Assembly: GCF_026626665.1 (NCBI RefSeq)
Contig: NZ_JAPNKE010000002.1
Span: 42,501-106,500, forward strand
Length of the DNA stretch: 64,000 nucleotides
Direction: 5' to 3'
DNA from: Nannocystis pusilla
Lineage (GTDB): Bacteria > Myxococcota_A > Polyangia > Nannocystales > Nannocystaceae
Positions 11,457 to 19,941 of the stretch are shown here, piece by piece; the stretch's first letter is position 1; every line of letters starts with the position of its first letter. The notes under the pieces are model-generated. The model was not told the origin of the DNA and searched no databases. It worked only from the letters and a program-made list of their open reading frames with translations. The translations under genes and the position numbers were made by a program.

Positions 11457-12823
11457 ATGCTCCCGCGCCAAAACCCCCGCGTCGTCATCGCCGGCGGCGG
11501 CCTCGCCGGCCTCGCCTGCGCCAAGCAGCTCGCCGAGGCCGGCCTGCCGGTCACGGTGCTCGAGAGCCAACCCTACCTCGGCGGGCGCGCCAGCACCTTC
11601 CTCGACCAGGACGGCGAATGGGTCGAGCAGGGGCTTCACCTGTTCCTCGGGGCATATTCACAATCCGGGCGCTGCTCCGCGACATCGGCCGGCCGCCGCG
11701 CGAGGTGCTGTACTGGACCGACGACCTGCGGTTCGAGACGCCCTCGGGTCCTTCGGCGCTGTTCGGCACCAACCCGCTGTACGCGCCGCTGCGCACGCTG
11801 CTCGGCGCGCTCGGCAACAACGATTATCTGGGGCCGCTGGCCAAGCTGTCCCTGCTGCCGCTGCTGGCCCCGGCCGCGCTGCCGGAGGCGCTGCTGCGGC
11901 GCTTCGATCGCCTCACCGTGGTCGACTGGTGGCGGCGCGCGAGCGGCTCGCAGCAGGCGCTGGAGCGGGCCCTGCGGCCGTTCTGCCGCGCGATCCAGTT
12001 CACCGACGCGGAGCAGTTCTCGGCCTACAACCTGCTCGGCTGGGCGCATCAGACGCTCATCCGTCCGCTGCGGGCGCGGCTCGGCGGCTATCGCGGCGCG
12101 CGTGACTCGCAGATCTTCGCTCCGCTCGCGGCCTGGCTGAAGCAGCGCGGGGTCGAGATCCGCACCAAGGTGGCGCTCGACGAGATCGTGTACGACGAAC
12201 AGGCGGGCGCGATCACCGGCTTCAAGCTCGTCGGCGGCGAGCTGCTCGAGGCCGACATCTACGTGGTCGCCCTGCCGGCTTGGTTGTTCGCGCCGAAGAT
12301 CCCGACGCCGCTGCGCGGCCTGCCGTTCTTCGCCGACATCCTCGATCTGCCGACGGCGCCGGCGATCTCGGTGCAGCTGTGGTTCGACCGCGTGGTGACC
12401 CGACGCGACGGCTTCACGATGGTGGCCGGCAGCAATTGCCCGGTGTATCAGGACCAGTCGCGCTACACCTATCCTTACGCGCAGGGCAGCCGGATCTCGG
12501 TGATCGTCAGCCCCGCCGATCCGCTCATGGATTGGGAGGAGGCGGCGATCGTCGCCCACGTGCTCGCCGACCTCGGCGCCGCCCATCCGCAGATCGCGGC
12601 GGCGAAGGTCGTCAAGCAGGTGGTGCTCAAGCACAAGCAGCACCTGATCCGCCCGCTGCCCGGGGCGATGACGCGGCGGCCCCGACAGGCCACTCCGGTC
12701 GAGAACCTGTTCCTCGCCGGCGACTGGACGCAGCAGGAGTTCTTCGGCTCGCAGGAGGGGGCGGTCCGCGGCGGCAACGCCTGCGCGCGGGCGCTGCTCC
12801 GCGCGGTGGATCGCGGACTATGA
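11457..12823 (+). CDS. FAD-dependent amine-oxidase-fold desaturase (phytoene desaturase CrtP / HpnE-like), one frame break
   Basis: The N-terminus has a Rossmann FAD motif ([21 protein letters not shown]), then YLGGRAS and the plant/cyanobacterial-type [11 protein letters not shown]. The C-terminus has the second FAD motif [20 protein letters not shown]. This layout fits 15-cis-phytoene/zeta-carotene desaturases and the related hydroxysqualene dehydroxylase HpnE, so carotenoid or hopanoid/sterol precursor chemistry is likely. The frame breaks near 11650-11660: the first frame ends FLGAYSQ and the conserved continuation [10 protein letters not shown] lies in the +2 frame, as if one base were lost. 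The corrected length is about 455 residues, normal for the family. It stands alone, with no other carotenoid gene in the window. Confidence 0.85.
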
Positions 12824-12851
12824 ACATAGCGCGCGCGGCCGCGGTCGCGCG

Positions 12852-13262
12852 TCAGTTCGCGCCGCTCGCTCGCCACTTCAGAGCGTCGACGATCGTCAGC
12901 GTCAGATCGAGCGGCGAGAAGCTGGGCGGGAGGTAGCGGCAGCGGGTCGAATCGCCGGTCGCGCGCTGGTCGCGGAGCGAGCCGGACTGCGGCACGATCA
13001 CGATCGACGCCTGCGACGGCATCTCGCGCAGCAGGGTGAGCGGGTCGACGCCGGCGCCGATGCACAGCGCCTCCTCGACGACCGCCAGCCGGAGCTCGTG
13101 GGCGCTGTGGTCGCCCATCTGGGCGGAGGTGGGGACCCCGTAGTGCTCGTGCACGGCGAAGCCGAAGCGGCGCAGCAGGTCCCCCACGTGGGTCAAGCGG
13201 GCGCCCGCGCCGATCAGCAACACCGCTCCGAGAGTCGTCTTGGCGCCTTGAAGGCAGGTCAC
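12852..13262 (-). CDS. Receiver-like protein lacking the usual phosphorylation residues
   Basis: About 136 residues from GTG 13262. The layout (hydrophobic strand VLLIGAG, helix, HYGVP, a buried ELRLAVVEEAL strand, SIVIVPQSG, and a terminal helix with a preceding PPSFSPLDL) follows the alpha/beta receiver fold. The acidic pair and the phospho-acceptor Asp are not seen in their expected places, so it may be a pseudo-receiver. It is divergent from the sigma-54 activator gene with about 70 bp between the starts. That activator lacks a receiver of its own, so the two may work together; this is inference. Confidence 0.55.
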   Translation of the reverse strand: MTCLQGAKTTLGAVLLIGAGARLTHVGDLLRRFGFAVHEHYGVPTSAQMGDHSAHELRLAVVEEALCIGAGVDPLTLLREMPSQASIVIVPQSGSLRDQRATGDSTRCRYLPPSFSPLDLTLTIVDALKWRASGAN

Positions 13263-13332
13263 GCCCCCTGGGCTGCAGCAAGCGTGCCACGCGCAGGATT
13301 CGGCCGCCCAGGGGCTCCGAGGGGCCTTCGGG

Positions 13333-14370
13333 GTGCATTTCCGGGACGGGGCGACGAAACGGGCGTATCTTTGCCCGCGCCATGGCGAAGAAACGACAGA
13401 CTGTCGCCGCTTTGCTCCGATTTTGCAGTCCACCGCCATGCGCAAGCTCGATCGGGTGCTGCGATCCGTCGCCGACAAGCAGGTGATGCTGACGTTCATC
13501 GGCGAGAGCGGGGTGGGGAAGGAGGTGCTCGCTCGCCGGGCGCACGAGCTGTCGGATCGGCGCAACGGGCCCTTCGTGCCGATCAACTGCGCGGCGATTC
13601 CGGAGTCGCTGTTCGAGAGCGAGTTGTTCGGTCACGAGCGAGGGGCGTTCACCGGCGCCAGCGAACGGGCGCGCGGCAAGGTCGAGGCGGCCGACGGCGG
13701 CACCCTGTTCTTCGACGAGATCGGCGAGATGCCCGCGCCCATGCAGGCGAAGATCCTCCGCTTCCTCGATAACCGCCGATTCATGCGAGTCGGCGGGACC
13801 ACCAAGCTCGAGGCCGACGTGCGCTTGATGTGCGCCACGTTGCGGCCGCTCGCCCAGGACGTGCGCGCGGGACGGTTTCGCGCCGATCTCTACTATCGCA
13901 TCGAGGGCGTGACCCTGCAGGTCCCGCCGCTGCGCGAGCGTCGCTCGGCGCTCATGCCGCTCATTCGCCAGTTCATCGCCGAGACGACGACGCGCCACCG
14001 GGTCGAGCCGCCGCGGTTGACCCGGCCGGTGCGCGCGGTGCTCTTGCAATACGACTGGCCCGGCAACGTCCGCGAGCTCCGCAACGTCATCGAGCGGCTG
14101 TGCCTGCTGCGCGGCGGTCGCCAGGTCCGGCTGCACGATCTTCCGGAGCACATGCACGCGCAGGCGCCGGGCGAGCTCGCCGTCGCGCCCGGGCCGCTGG
14201 TGCTCTCGCTCGACGACGGCCTCGACGCGATGGTCCGCAAGATCGTCGAGGCCACGTTGATCGAGGCCGGCGGCGATACGAGGCGGGCCGCGACTCGCCT
14301 GCGGATCAGCCCGCGGACGATTCAACGCTATATCGCCACCGGCCAGGTCCGCGTCCAGGTTCCGGGGTGA
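13333..14370 (+). CDS. Sigma-54-dependent AAA+ transcriptional activator with Fis-type HTH
   Basis: 345 residues. The central AAA+ domain has Walker A GESGVGKE, the sigma-54 contact loop GAFTGA, Walker B GGTLFFDEIGEM, and the WPGNVRELRNVIERL sensor region. The C-terminal residues about 300-340 form a Fis-type helix-turn-helix (RRAATRLRISPRTIQRYI). There is no N-terminal sensory domain; the AAA+ domain begins almost at once. GTG 13333 is the only in-frame start before FAPILQSTAMRK. An ATG at 13382 in another frame begins a natural-looking MAKKRQTVAA, so a further indel near 13400-13430 is possible. It activates sigma-54 promoters; the targets are unknown. Confidence 0.9.
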   Translation: MHFRDGATKRAYLCPRHGEETTDCRRFAPILQSTAMRKLDRVLRSVADKQVMLTFIGESGVGKEVLARRAHELSDRRNGPFVPINCAAIPESLFESELFGHERGAFTGASERARGKVEAADGGTLFFDEIGEMPAPMQAKILRFLDNRRFMRVGGTTKLEADVRLMCATLRPLAQDVRAGRFRADLYYRIEGVTLQVPPLRERRSALMPLIRQFIAETTTRHRVEPPRLTRPVRAVLLQYDWPGNVRELRNVIERLCLLRGGRQVRLHDLPEHMHAQAPGELAVAPGPLVLSLDDGLDAMVRKIVEATLIEAGGDTRRAATRLRISPRTIQRYIATGQVRVQVPG

Positions 14371-14521
14371 CGCGGCGCGAGGCGCCCCATCGAGGCCGAA
14401 TCGCAGTCACCGAGCCAGGCTCGACGCAGCGCGAGGCGGTCCGCGTGCGAGTGCGGTCGCCCCGTCGAGGGCTGCGGACGCGGGCGCCGAGGTGCTTCGG
14501 TCGCGGGCGGGTCGCAGGGGC

Positions 14522-15109
14522 TCAGGAAGTGGGCGCTGCCTGGGGGTTGGAGACCAGGTCGCCGGGGACGAAGCCCGGGCATTGGGTCTGCACGCGGCGG
14601 CATGCCTCGCCGGGCTCGGGCTCCTTGCTCGGCATCTCGTCCTTGTACTTGCCGATGTTCCCGCAATCGAGCTCCATGTAGAACGACTTGAGCTCGGTGA
14701 CGACCTCCTCGATGCAGGCGTCGAGCTCGCCGACGGTCGTCTTGCAGGTGGACCAATCGATGGCGCAGGTCCTGTCGTCCGACTCGACGTGGGCGGGCTT
14801 TTCGGGCGCGGCGAGGCACTCGTCGCGGGCGGTGATGCAGGCGTCGACGCTGCCGTCGTGCAACGTCGACGAGAGCACGATGCCCTGCAGCGAGCACACC
14901 GCACGGCGGATCTCGTCCGCCTCGATCTCGTGCGCGGAGTAGGTCGCAGTGGCCTCGCAGAGCTGCTCTTGCTCGGCCGCGCTCAGCTCGGAGACCTTCT
15001 TGTTCGCGGGCAGGTCGGAGATGGTGGAGTGGGCGGTCGCCCCGTCCTCCTTGCACGCGAACAGACCGAGCAGGGCGACGAGCGGCAGCGGAGAGAGCTT
15101 GGTAATCAT
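14522..15109 (-). CDS. Cys-rich lipoprotein of unknown function
   Basis: 195 residues. The signal peptide ends in the lipobox LLGLFAC (Cys about 19). The mature part has about ten Cys in a regular spread (for example ACITARDECLA and TCAIDWSTCKTTVGELDACIEE), suggesting a disulfide-stabilised helical domain of a type common in myxobacterial lipoproteins. No catalytic motif was recognised. It is monocistronic, convergent with the sigma-54 activator. Confidence 0.83.
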   Translation of the reverse strand: MITKLSPLPLVALLGLFACKEDGATAHSTISDLPANKKVSELSAAEQEQLCEATATYSAHEIEADEIRRAVCSLQGIVLSSTLHDGSVDACITARDECLAAPEKPAHVESDDRTCAIDWSTCKTTVGELDACIEEVVTELKSFYMELDCGNIGKYKDEMPSKEPEPGEACRRVQTQCPGFVPGDLVSNPQAAPTS

Positions 15110-15329
15110 GGCCAGCGACTATGCGCGGCTTCGTCGAGTTGGCAACCGCGCGAGGCCGCCGTCCGGCCGAGCCGCCGGGCTGCGGGGCGAGCGGGCGGCG
15201 CGGTGAAGCGTGCTGGACAATCGTCATTTACCGTGAGGTGATTTCAGCGAATTGACGGGACTCTGACCGGCCCTGGTGCGAATGGTCGTGAACGGTCGAT
15301 GCATGGAGCCGCCGGCGCCGGAGGTGCCG

Positions 15330-16064
15330 TCAGCGCGCCGGCTGTGATGGTTCGGCCGGGCCGCTCGAGACGCCGAGGTCGACCAGCAGTCGCGCGTAGG
15401 GGCTGGCGACGGCGCGGTCGCGGACGTCGTGGAAGGCGCCGGCGAAGCCGGCCATGCCGAGCACCAGGGCCGCTGCGCCGACGAGCCAGAGGCTGGCGAC
15501 AACCCGGCCCGAGCGCACGGCCGCGGGGACCGGCAGGCCGATTCGTGGCAGGGCGAGGGCGAGGCCGTTGAGGCCGTGATAAAGTCCGGCGAGCGAGAAC
15601 AGCAAATAGTAGGGGAAGAAATAGGCGAAGAACCACACGAGGGTGTAGGCGACGCCGTCGAAGCCGGGGAACACGCCATACACCAGAGAGGCGCCGCGGG
15701 TGGCGAGCGTGTGGCCGAACACGAAGACGAGCAGCACGATCGCGGTGATCCGCTGCCAGCGCGCTCGCGGGTGATCGGAGGCTTTCTGGCCGCGCCGGCG
15801 CCGTCGGGCCATTCGCCACACGCTGACGACGATATGCACGAGCAGCGGACCGAGGACGCACGCGAGCTCGACGAGCGGCGCCTGGTAGGCCGTCCTGAGC
15901 CGGCCCTGAATTTCGTCGTACACGTCGGGCCCGGCGGCGGCGAACATCTGGTTGACGAGGTGGGCCAGGAGGAACAGCGCGAACAGGGCGCCGCTGGCGG
16001 CCTGAACACGGATGAGCGCGCGCTCGCGCGCGGCGTCGCGGGAAGGGTCGGTCGCGTGACTCAT
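15330..16064 (-). CDS. Heme-b-type integral membrane protein (succinate dehydrogenase cytochrome b-like)
   Basis: 244 residues with about five hydrophobic helices. Histidines sit inside helices in the pattern of di-heme cytochrome b subunits: LAHLVNQ, GPLLVHIVVSVW, VFVFGHTLATRG and LYHGLNG. This resembles SdhC/FrdC-type subunits of succinate:quinone reductases, but the flavoprotein and iron-sulfur subunits are not next to it. An orphan membrane cytochrome is the cautious call. ATG 16064 gives a short cytoplasmic N-terminus before the first helix. Confidence 0.65.
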   Translation of the reverse strand: MSHATDPSRDAARERALIRVQAASGALFALFLLAHLVNQMFAAAGPDVYDEIQGRLRTAYQAPLVELACVLGPLLVHIVVSVWRMARRRRRGQKASDHPRARWQRITAIVLLVFVFGHTLATRGASLVYGVFPGFDGVAYTLVWFFAYFFPYYLLFSLAGLYHGLNGLALALPRIGLPVPAAVRSGRVVASLWLVGAAALVLGMAGFAGAFHDVRDRAVASPYARLLVDLGVSSGPAEPSQPAR

Positions 16065-17124
16065 GCAGGCACGACGAGGCAGGGGGTCGGCGGCGTGACA
16101 GGCAAAAATCGCGCGTGGGGTGGGCGGTGAACCCCATGGGGGCAGTCCGCGAGCCGGCGAATTGCCGGCGCTGGCGAGCGCGTCGTCGACGCTGTGAGCG
16201 GGTCACTGCGGGTGCTGCGGTGCAGGATCTCGCGGCGTCGGTGCGGAGGACAGACCCGCGAGGTGGACAGGAGCTGCCGGCGCGTCTTGACGCTCGCAGT
16301 ACGGCAGAGATCGCGGGCTCGATCCGCGGCGCCAGGGCGGTGGTGATGACCTCGTCCGCGTCGATGGCCGTGCTTGCGAGGCGGCGCGGCTGCTGCGCAG
16401 CGCAGCAGCGACGGCGCTGGCGAGGAGCTCGTCCGCGGCGATCGTGCGCGTCGCGGAGGACGGATCGTAGGTGGCTCGCGCTCGCAAGCTGCCGCAGCGT
16501 GCAGGGCCCGGCGACGCGCTGCTCTCGTGCAGGTCGGGGACGTCGTGGGGGCTCGAGCTGTCGCAGCAGCAAGCAACCTCCTCGCGGCGCGTCGGACCTT
16601 GCGTCGCTGCAAGCGTCGGGCGTGACGACGACGTCGGCACGCGTCGGCCGCTCCGACGACGCGATCGACCGGGCCGCGGCGGCGTGCCGACCAGGGCATG
16701 AGCCGCCGGTCGCTCCGTCCGAGTTGCGGCGGGCGTGCCGACGACGTCGTCAGGCGCTCGCCGCTGCGGCCGCGTCGTCGGCCGCGCCGAGCGGTCGCAG
16801 GGGCCTGGCGTCACCGCGGATTGGCATTGCTCATAATCGCGCGTGTCGCCATAGTTCGTGGATGTGGGACTCGACCGATCTCGCAGGCGACCGGCGACGG
16901 CGATCGGACCGCCGCGGGCGGCGATGAATCTTCGTGAAAGTCGCGTGTAAGGGCGCGGGGAGCCCGCTGGCGGCCGCTCGTGGGCGGGGCCTCGCGGACG
17001 CGACGCCGGCACAGACGGCCGTAAAAGCGGGGCTGGAACGGTCGTGAGTTGCCGCCGCGGCTCCGCTTGATCCGCGCGAGAACACTCCGTTGCGATATAC
17101 ACATCGTCACACGGAGTACGGACC
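16065..17124. other. 1.06-kb stretch without a supportable gene
   Basis: The DNA is very GC-rich and open in several frames on both strands, but all translations are Arg/Ala/Ser-rich with no family resemblance and no hydrophobic or motif pattern. No RNA gene or clear repeat period was seen. The last 60 bases are more AT-rich and probably hold the promoter of the small HTH gene. Confidence 0.6.
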
Positions 17125-17346
17125 TTGCCACAGATGATTTTGGAAGACTTCAACCTCGAGAACGCCGAACGCCGCCTCTGCAACGAGGCGCTCACCACCG
17201 CCGGTAACATCGTCGGCGCGGCGTCTCTGCTCGGCATCACCCGCCACGCGCTCAAGCGGCGGATCGTCAAGCTCGGCCTCGAGTGGCCGCGTCGGGCCGG
17301 TGAGTCCGCCGCGGTGTCGGCGTCGGCGTCGGCGCACACGAGCTGA
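17125..17346 (+). CDS. Stand-alone Fis-type helix-turn-helix protein
   Basis: 73 residues. Residues about 8-50 (NAERRLCNEALTTAGNIVGA, then ASLLGITRHALKRRIVKLGL) match the C-terminal HTH of sigma-54 activators (HTH_8/Fis). No AAA+ domain is attached, so the protein may bind DNA alone as a small dimer. The TTG at 17125 is preferred: GGAG at 17113-17116 is eight bases upstream, the right spacing, whereas ATG 17134 would be 17 bases away. The C-terminal tail is low-complexity (AVSASASAH). Confidence 0.72.
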   Translation: MPQMILEDFNLENAERRLCNEALTTAGNIVGAASLLGITRHALKRRIVKLGLEWPRRAGESAAVSASASAHTS

Positions 17347-17654
17347 GCGACCGCCGCGTCCAGGACTGGCGTCCTGGCGGCGCGGACCGGCCCCGCGGCG
17401 CTCCTCGACGGGCGCCGCACGACGGCGGCACCGGACCTCTCCGGCTGCGCCGAACCTCGCCCCTCGAGCGGCTCCGGTGTCGATCCAGAGTTCTGCTCCG
17501 AAGTACATGTCCTGAAGTTCAGCAGGTCCCGTGGGCGCGAGCGCGCCCCGCCCGTCCGAGCGAGTCTCGGAGCGGCGGGGCGGCTCGGGCCGGCAGGGCG
17601 TGGGTCGCCCCGCGCCGCTCTCCCGCCGTCGGCCGGCTGTGGCATGCTCGCGGC

Positions 17655-17978
17655 ATGCACGAGGTCGATCGTTTCAGCGCGCTGCGGAGCGCGGTCCAGC
17701 AGGCGATCCTCGGCCGCGACGGCGTCACTGACCGCGCGACCCGCCGGCGCGCGTACGACGGCGAGGGCGAGCCGGGGGCGATCGCGGCGTACGTGGCGAC
17801 GGTGCAGCGCGACGCGTACCGCGTCGACGACGACATGATGGCGGCGGTGCGCCAGGCGGGGCTGGGCGACGACGCGATCTTCGAGCTCACCGTGGCGACG
17901 GCGGTGGGCGAGGCGACGCGGCAGTTCGACGCGGCGATGGCGGCGCTGGCGACGGCGCTGGCGGAGAGCGAGGGCTGA
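17655..17978 (+). CDS. Partner protein of the AhpD-like gene, function unknown
   Basis: 107 helical residues with a conserved-looking core (AYRVDDDMMAAV followed by LGDDAIFELTVATAVGEA). The TVATAVGEA helix recalls the helical hairpins of carboxymuconolactone decarboxylase-fold proteins, but the redox Cys pair is absent, so this may be a non-catalytic paralog. From general knowledge, short proteins of this kind often sit directly before CMD-family genes. The stop (TGA 17976-17978) is one base from the next ATG, so the two genes are co-translated. Confidence 0.75.
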   Translation: MHEVDRFSALRSAVQQAILGRDGVTDRATRRRAYDGEGEPGAIAAYVATVQRDAYRVDDDMMAAVRQAGLGDDAIFELTVATAVGEATRQFDAAMAALATALAESEG

Positions 17979-17979
17979 C

Positions 17980-18561
17980 ATGCGGATCCCGTCGATCGAG
18001 GCGCCGCGCGGCGTGCGAGAGAAGTTGATGCTGGCGCTGATCCGGGTGCTCAGCGGGCACCGGGCGCCCGATGTCGTCCGCACCCTGCGCTACCGGCCGG
18101 AGATGTTCGGCGCGCCGATGGGCGCGCTGTTCCAGGAGGTGCTGCGCGGGCCGTCCGAGTGGTCGCTCGGCGAGCGCGAGCTGTTCGCCGCCTGGGTGTC
18201 GAAGAAGAACGAGTGCGAGTTCTGAACGCGGGCCCACGGCGCGGTCGCGTCGAAGGTGATGGGCGACGAGACGGTCGCGGCGGCGCTGGCCGACCCCGAC
18301 GGCGCGGCGCTGTCCGAGAAGGTCAAGGCGACGCTGGGCCTGCTGACGAAGGTGACGCGCGCCCGCGAGTCGCTCACCGCGGCCGACGTCGCGCCGGTGC
18401 TGGCCGCCGGGGTGTCGCGCCAGGGGGTGATCGACGCGCTGATGGTGGCGTTCGCGTTCAACGTGATCACCCGCCTGGCCGACGCCTTCGAGTTCGAGGT
18501 GCCGTCGCAGGCGTCGTTCGACGCCTCGGCGAAGATGCTGCTGACGCGCGGCTACAAGTGA
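17980..18561 (+). CDS. AhpD/carboxymuconolactone decarboxylase-family peroxidase-type protein, candidate selenoprotein (in-frame TGA)
   Basis: The frame from ATG 17980 reads to TGA 18223-18225 and continues open in the same frame to TGA 18559-18561. It gives 193 residues if the internal TGA is decoded. The interruption falls at residue 82 in KKNECEF-(TGA)-TRAHGAVASKV, where AhpD/CMD proteins have the redox motif C-x-x-C followed by a conserved His. The TGA replaces the second (resolving/attacking) Cys, giving C-x-x-U. The downstream half is a well-formed CMD helical domain (VSRQGVIDALMVAFAFNVITR, ADAFEFEVPSQ). A SECIS-like hairpin lies at 18244-18272. A ribosome site (GAGG) precedes ATG 17980. 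The role would be thiol/selenol-dependent peroxide reduction. The alternative is a TGC-to-TGA mutation or sequencing error; the other apparent errors in this window are indels, not substitutions. Confidence 0.75.
18244..18272 (+). promoter_or_regulatory. Candidate bacterial SECIS hairpin
   Basis: GTCGCGTCG (18244-18252) pairs with CGACGAGAC (18264-18272), giving nine positions with a single G-A mismatch. The 11-base loop AAGGTGATGGG contains GGT, as bacterial SECIS loops usually carry an exposed G/GU. The loop starts 27 bases after the TGA, inside the 16-37 base range generally given for bacterial SECIS elements. No folding energy was computed. Confidence 0.5.
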
Positions 18562-18584
18562 GCGGCGCGCGGGCGGGCCGACGT

Positions 18585-18606
18585 GACATGTCCCCGAGGA
18601 CATGTC
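18585..18606. repeat. GACATGTC element, two copies with a 6-base spacer
   Basis: Perfect GACATGTC, CCCGAG, GACATGTC. Each 8-mer is its own reverse complement. The element sits between the convergent 3' ends of the AhpD-like and protoglobin genes. Confidence 0.85.
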
Positions 18607-18621
18607 ATTCCGGGCCGTGAC

Positions 18622-19161
18622 TCAGCGGGCCTGGGCGATGCAGCGCTCGATCAGCTTGCGGCTCATGCCGGTGAAGCGGCACAGGCGGTCGACGCGATCG
18701 TCGGCGTAGGCGAGGTTGATGATCATGAGGTCGAGGTCGAGGATCTTGAGCAGGCTGCGCCCGGCGGCGGTCCGGCGGGCGGGATCGTCGGCGTGCGCCT
18801 CGATCAGCGCGAGGCCCTCGCCGCGGAGGAAGCTGGTGACGGCCTCGACCCACCACGGGCGCACGCCGACGCGCACGTGGGCGAGGCCGATCCGCCAGCG
18901 CTCGGCGAAGTAGCGCTCGCCGTAGTCGCCGGCGAACAGCTCGTTCAGCCAGCGCAGGTGGGTCTGCTTGAGCGCGTCGACGCGGCCGGCGATGAGCGCC
19001 GCCTGCTCGGGGTCGGCGGCGAGCTTGGCGTAGAAGCGATCGGTGAGCTCGGGGCCGTGGGTAGCGAACAGCGGGGCCAGCTCGCGCAGGCGCGCGGCGT
19101 CGTCGGCGTCGAAGCCGATGAAGCGCTGGATGGCGGCGTAGATCTCGGACGTGTCGGTCAT
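18622..19161 (-). CDS. Protoglobin-domain heme protein
   Basis: 179 residues forming a single globin-coupled-sensor-type globin: LRELAPLFATHGPELTDRFY for the early helices, QTHLRWLNELFAG, and the proximal-His region RIGLAHVRVGV. The residues after it (WWVEAV, and AAGRSLLKILDLDLMIINLAY) match the last helices. There is no output domain, so it is a stand-alone protoglobin for O2/NO/CO binding or sensing. Its ATG overlaps the stop of the preceding gene by ATGA, and it is the last gene of a four-gene minus-strand operon with roadblock proteins. Hence a gas signal to a small-GTPase system is plausible, but this is inference. Confidence 0.85.
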   Translation of the reverse strand: MTDTSEIYAAIQRFIGFDADDAARLRELAPLFATHGPELTDRFYAKLAADPEQAALIAGRVDALKQTHLRWLNELFAGDYGERYFAERWRIGLAHVRVGVRPWWVEAVTSFLRGEGLALIEAHADDPARRTAAGRSLLKILDLDLMIINLAYADDRVDRLCRFTGMSRKLIERCIAQAR

Positions 19162-19568
19162 GGCGTGTCCTGCGGGGCCGCAGCGCGCGTGAGCCAGGGG
19201 CTGAGCAGCGCCAGCAGCTTGCGGGTGATGAGATTGGTGTGGCGGCGCCAGGTGCGGCCGCCGGGGACGAATACGACGAGGAACAGCCGCGGCACGCAGT
19301 CGCGCGCCAGCGGGCGAATGACGACACGACCGGCGTCGGGCGCGGCGAGGGTGAGCTCGTCGACGCCGGCGAGGCCGAGGTCGCGAACGGCGCGGTTGAC
19401 GATGTCGTCGAACAGGCTGGTGAGCCCGGCGGCGACGTCGCTGCGCGCGTGCTCGCCGGCGGCGGCGACGAGCAGGCCCTGGTCGGTGCAGACGAGCGAC
19501 AGCGGGTAGCCGCCGCCGCGGTTCATGCCGCCCAGGAGCGTGGTGAGCTGGGCCTCGACGCCGAGCAT
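19158..19568 (-). CDS. Roadblock/LC7-like protein
   Basis: 136 residues. The strand-helix pattern YPLSLVCTDQGLLVAAAGE, followed by a helix and then VVIRPLARDCVPRLFLVVFV, fits the roadblock/LC7 fold that regulates small Ras-like GTPases such as MglA. It is more divergent than its upstream neighbour. Start ATG 19568 leaves four bases after the previous gene's stop (19573), and its own stop overlaps the protoglobin start, so translation is coupled. Confidence 0.7.
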   Translation of the reverse strand: MLGVEAQLTTLLGGMNRGGGYPLSLVCTDQGLLVAAAGEHARSDVAAGLTSLFDDIVNRAVRDLGLAGVDELTLAAPDAGRVVIRPLARDCVPRLFLVVFVPGGRTWRRHTNLITRKLLALLSPWLTRAAAPQDTP

Positions 19569-19572
19569 CGGG

Positions 19573-19941
19573 TCACCCGAGCAGGCGGCCGATCTCCTTC
19601 GCCGCGCGCGAGATGTCGAGGAAGACGAGGCCGAGCTTGGCGGCCTCGGTGGCGAGCACGGTGAGCACCGCGTCGGCGCCGGTGCGGGCGAGGATCGCAA
19701 AGCCCTGCGAGCCGCGGACCATGACCAGCGAGAACTCGCCGCGCGCCAGCTCGCGGACGATCCGCTCGCTCATGCCGAGGAGCGCCGCGCTCATGGCGGC
19801 GACCCGGTCGTCTTCGACGTCGGCGGGCAAGGCGGAGGCGATGAGCAGGCCGTCGTTGTCGACGACGGCCGCGGCCTCGATGTCGGGGGTGGTGGTGGAG
19901 AGGTTGCGCAGCAGCTTGCTTATCTGTTCGGAACGGGTCAT
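19573..19941 (-). CDS. Roadblock/LC7 domain protein (MglB-like)
   Basis: 122 residues of classical roadblock domain: ISKLLRNLSTTTPDIEAAAVVDNDG, LLIASALPAD, and GEFSLVMVRGSQGFAILAR. In myxobacteria the best-known member, MglB, is the GTPase-activating protein of the polarity GTPase MglA; no MglA gene is in the window. GGAGGAAGT at the right distance marks ATG 19941. That ATG overlaps the true stop of the upstream gene (ATGA). Confidence 0.85.
   Translation of the reverse strand: MTRSEQISKLLRNLSTTTPDIEAAAVVDNDGLLIASALPADVEDDRVAAMSAALLGMSERIVRELARGEFSLVMVRGSQGFAILARTGADAVLTVLATEAAKLGLVFLDISRAAKEIGRLLG

Noticed and set aside
16203-18083. 626-codon minus-strand open frame
   Set aside because: It crosses the HTH and CMD-operon genes in antisense and has no conserved text.
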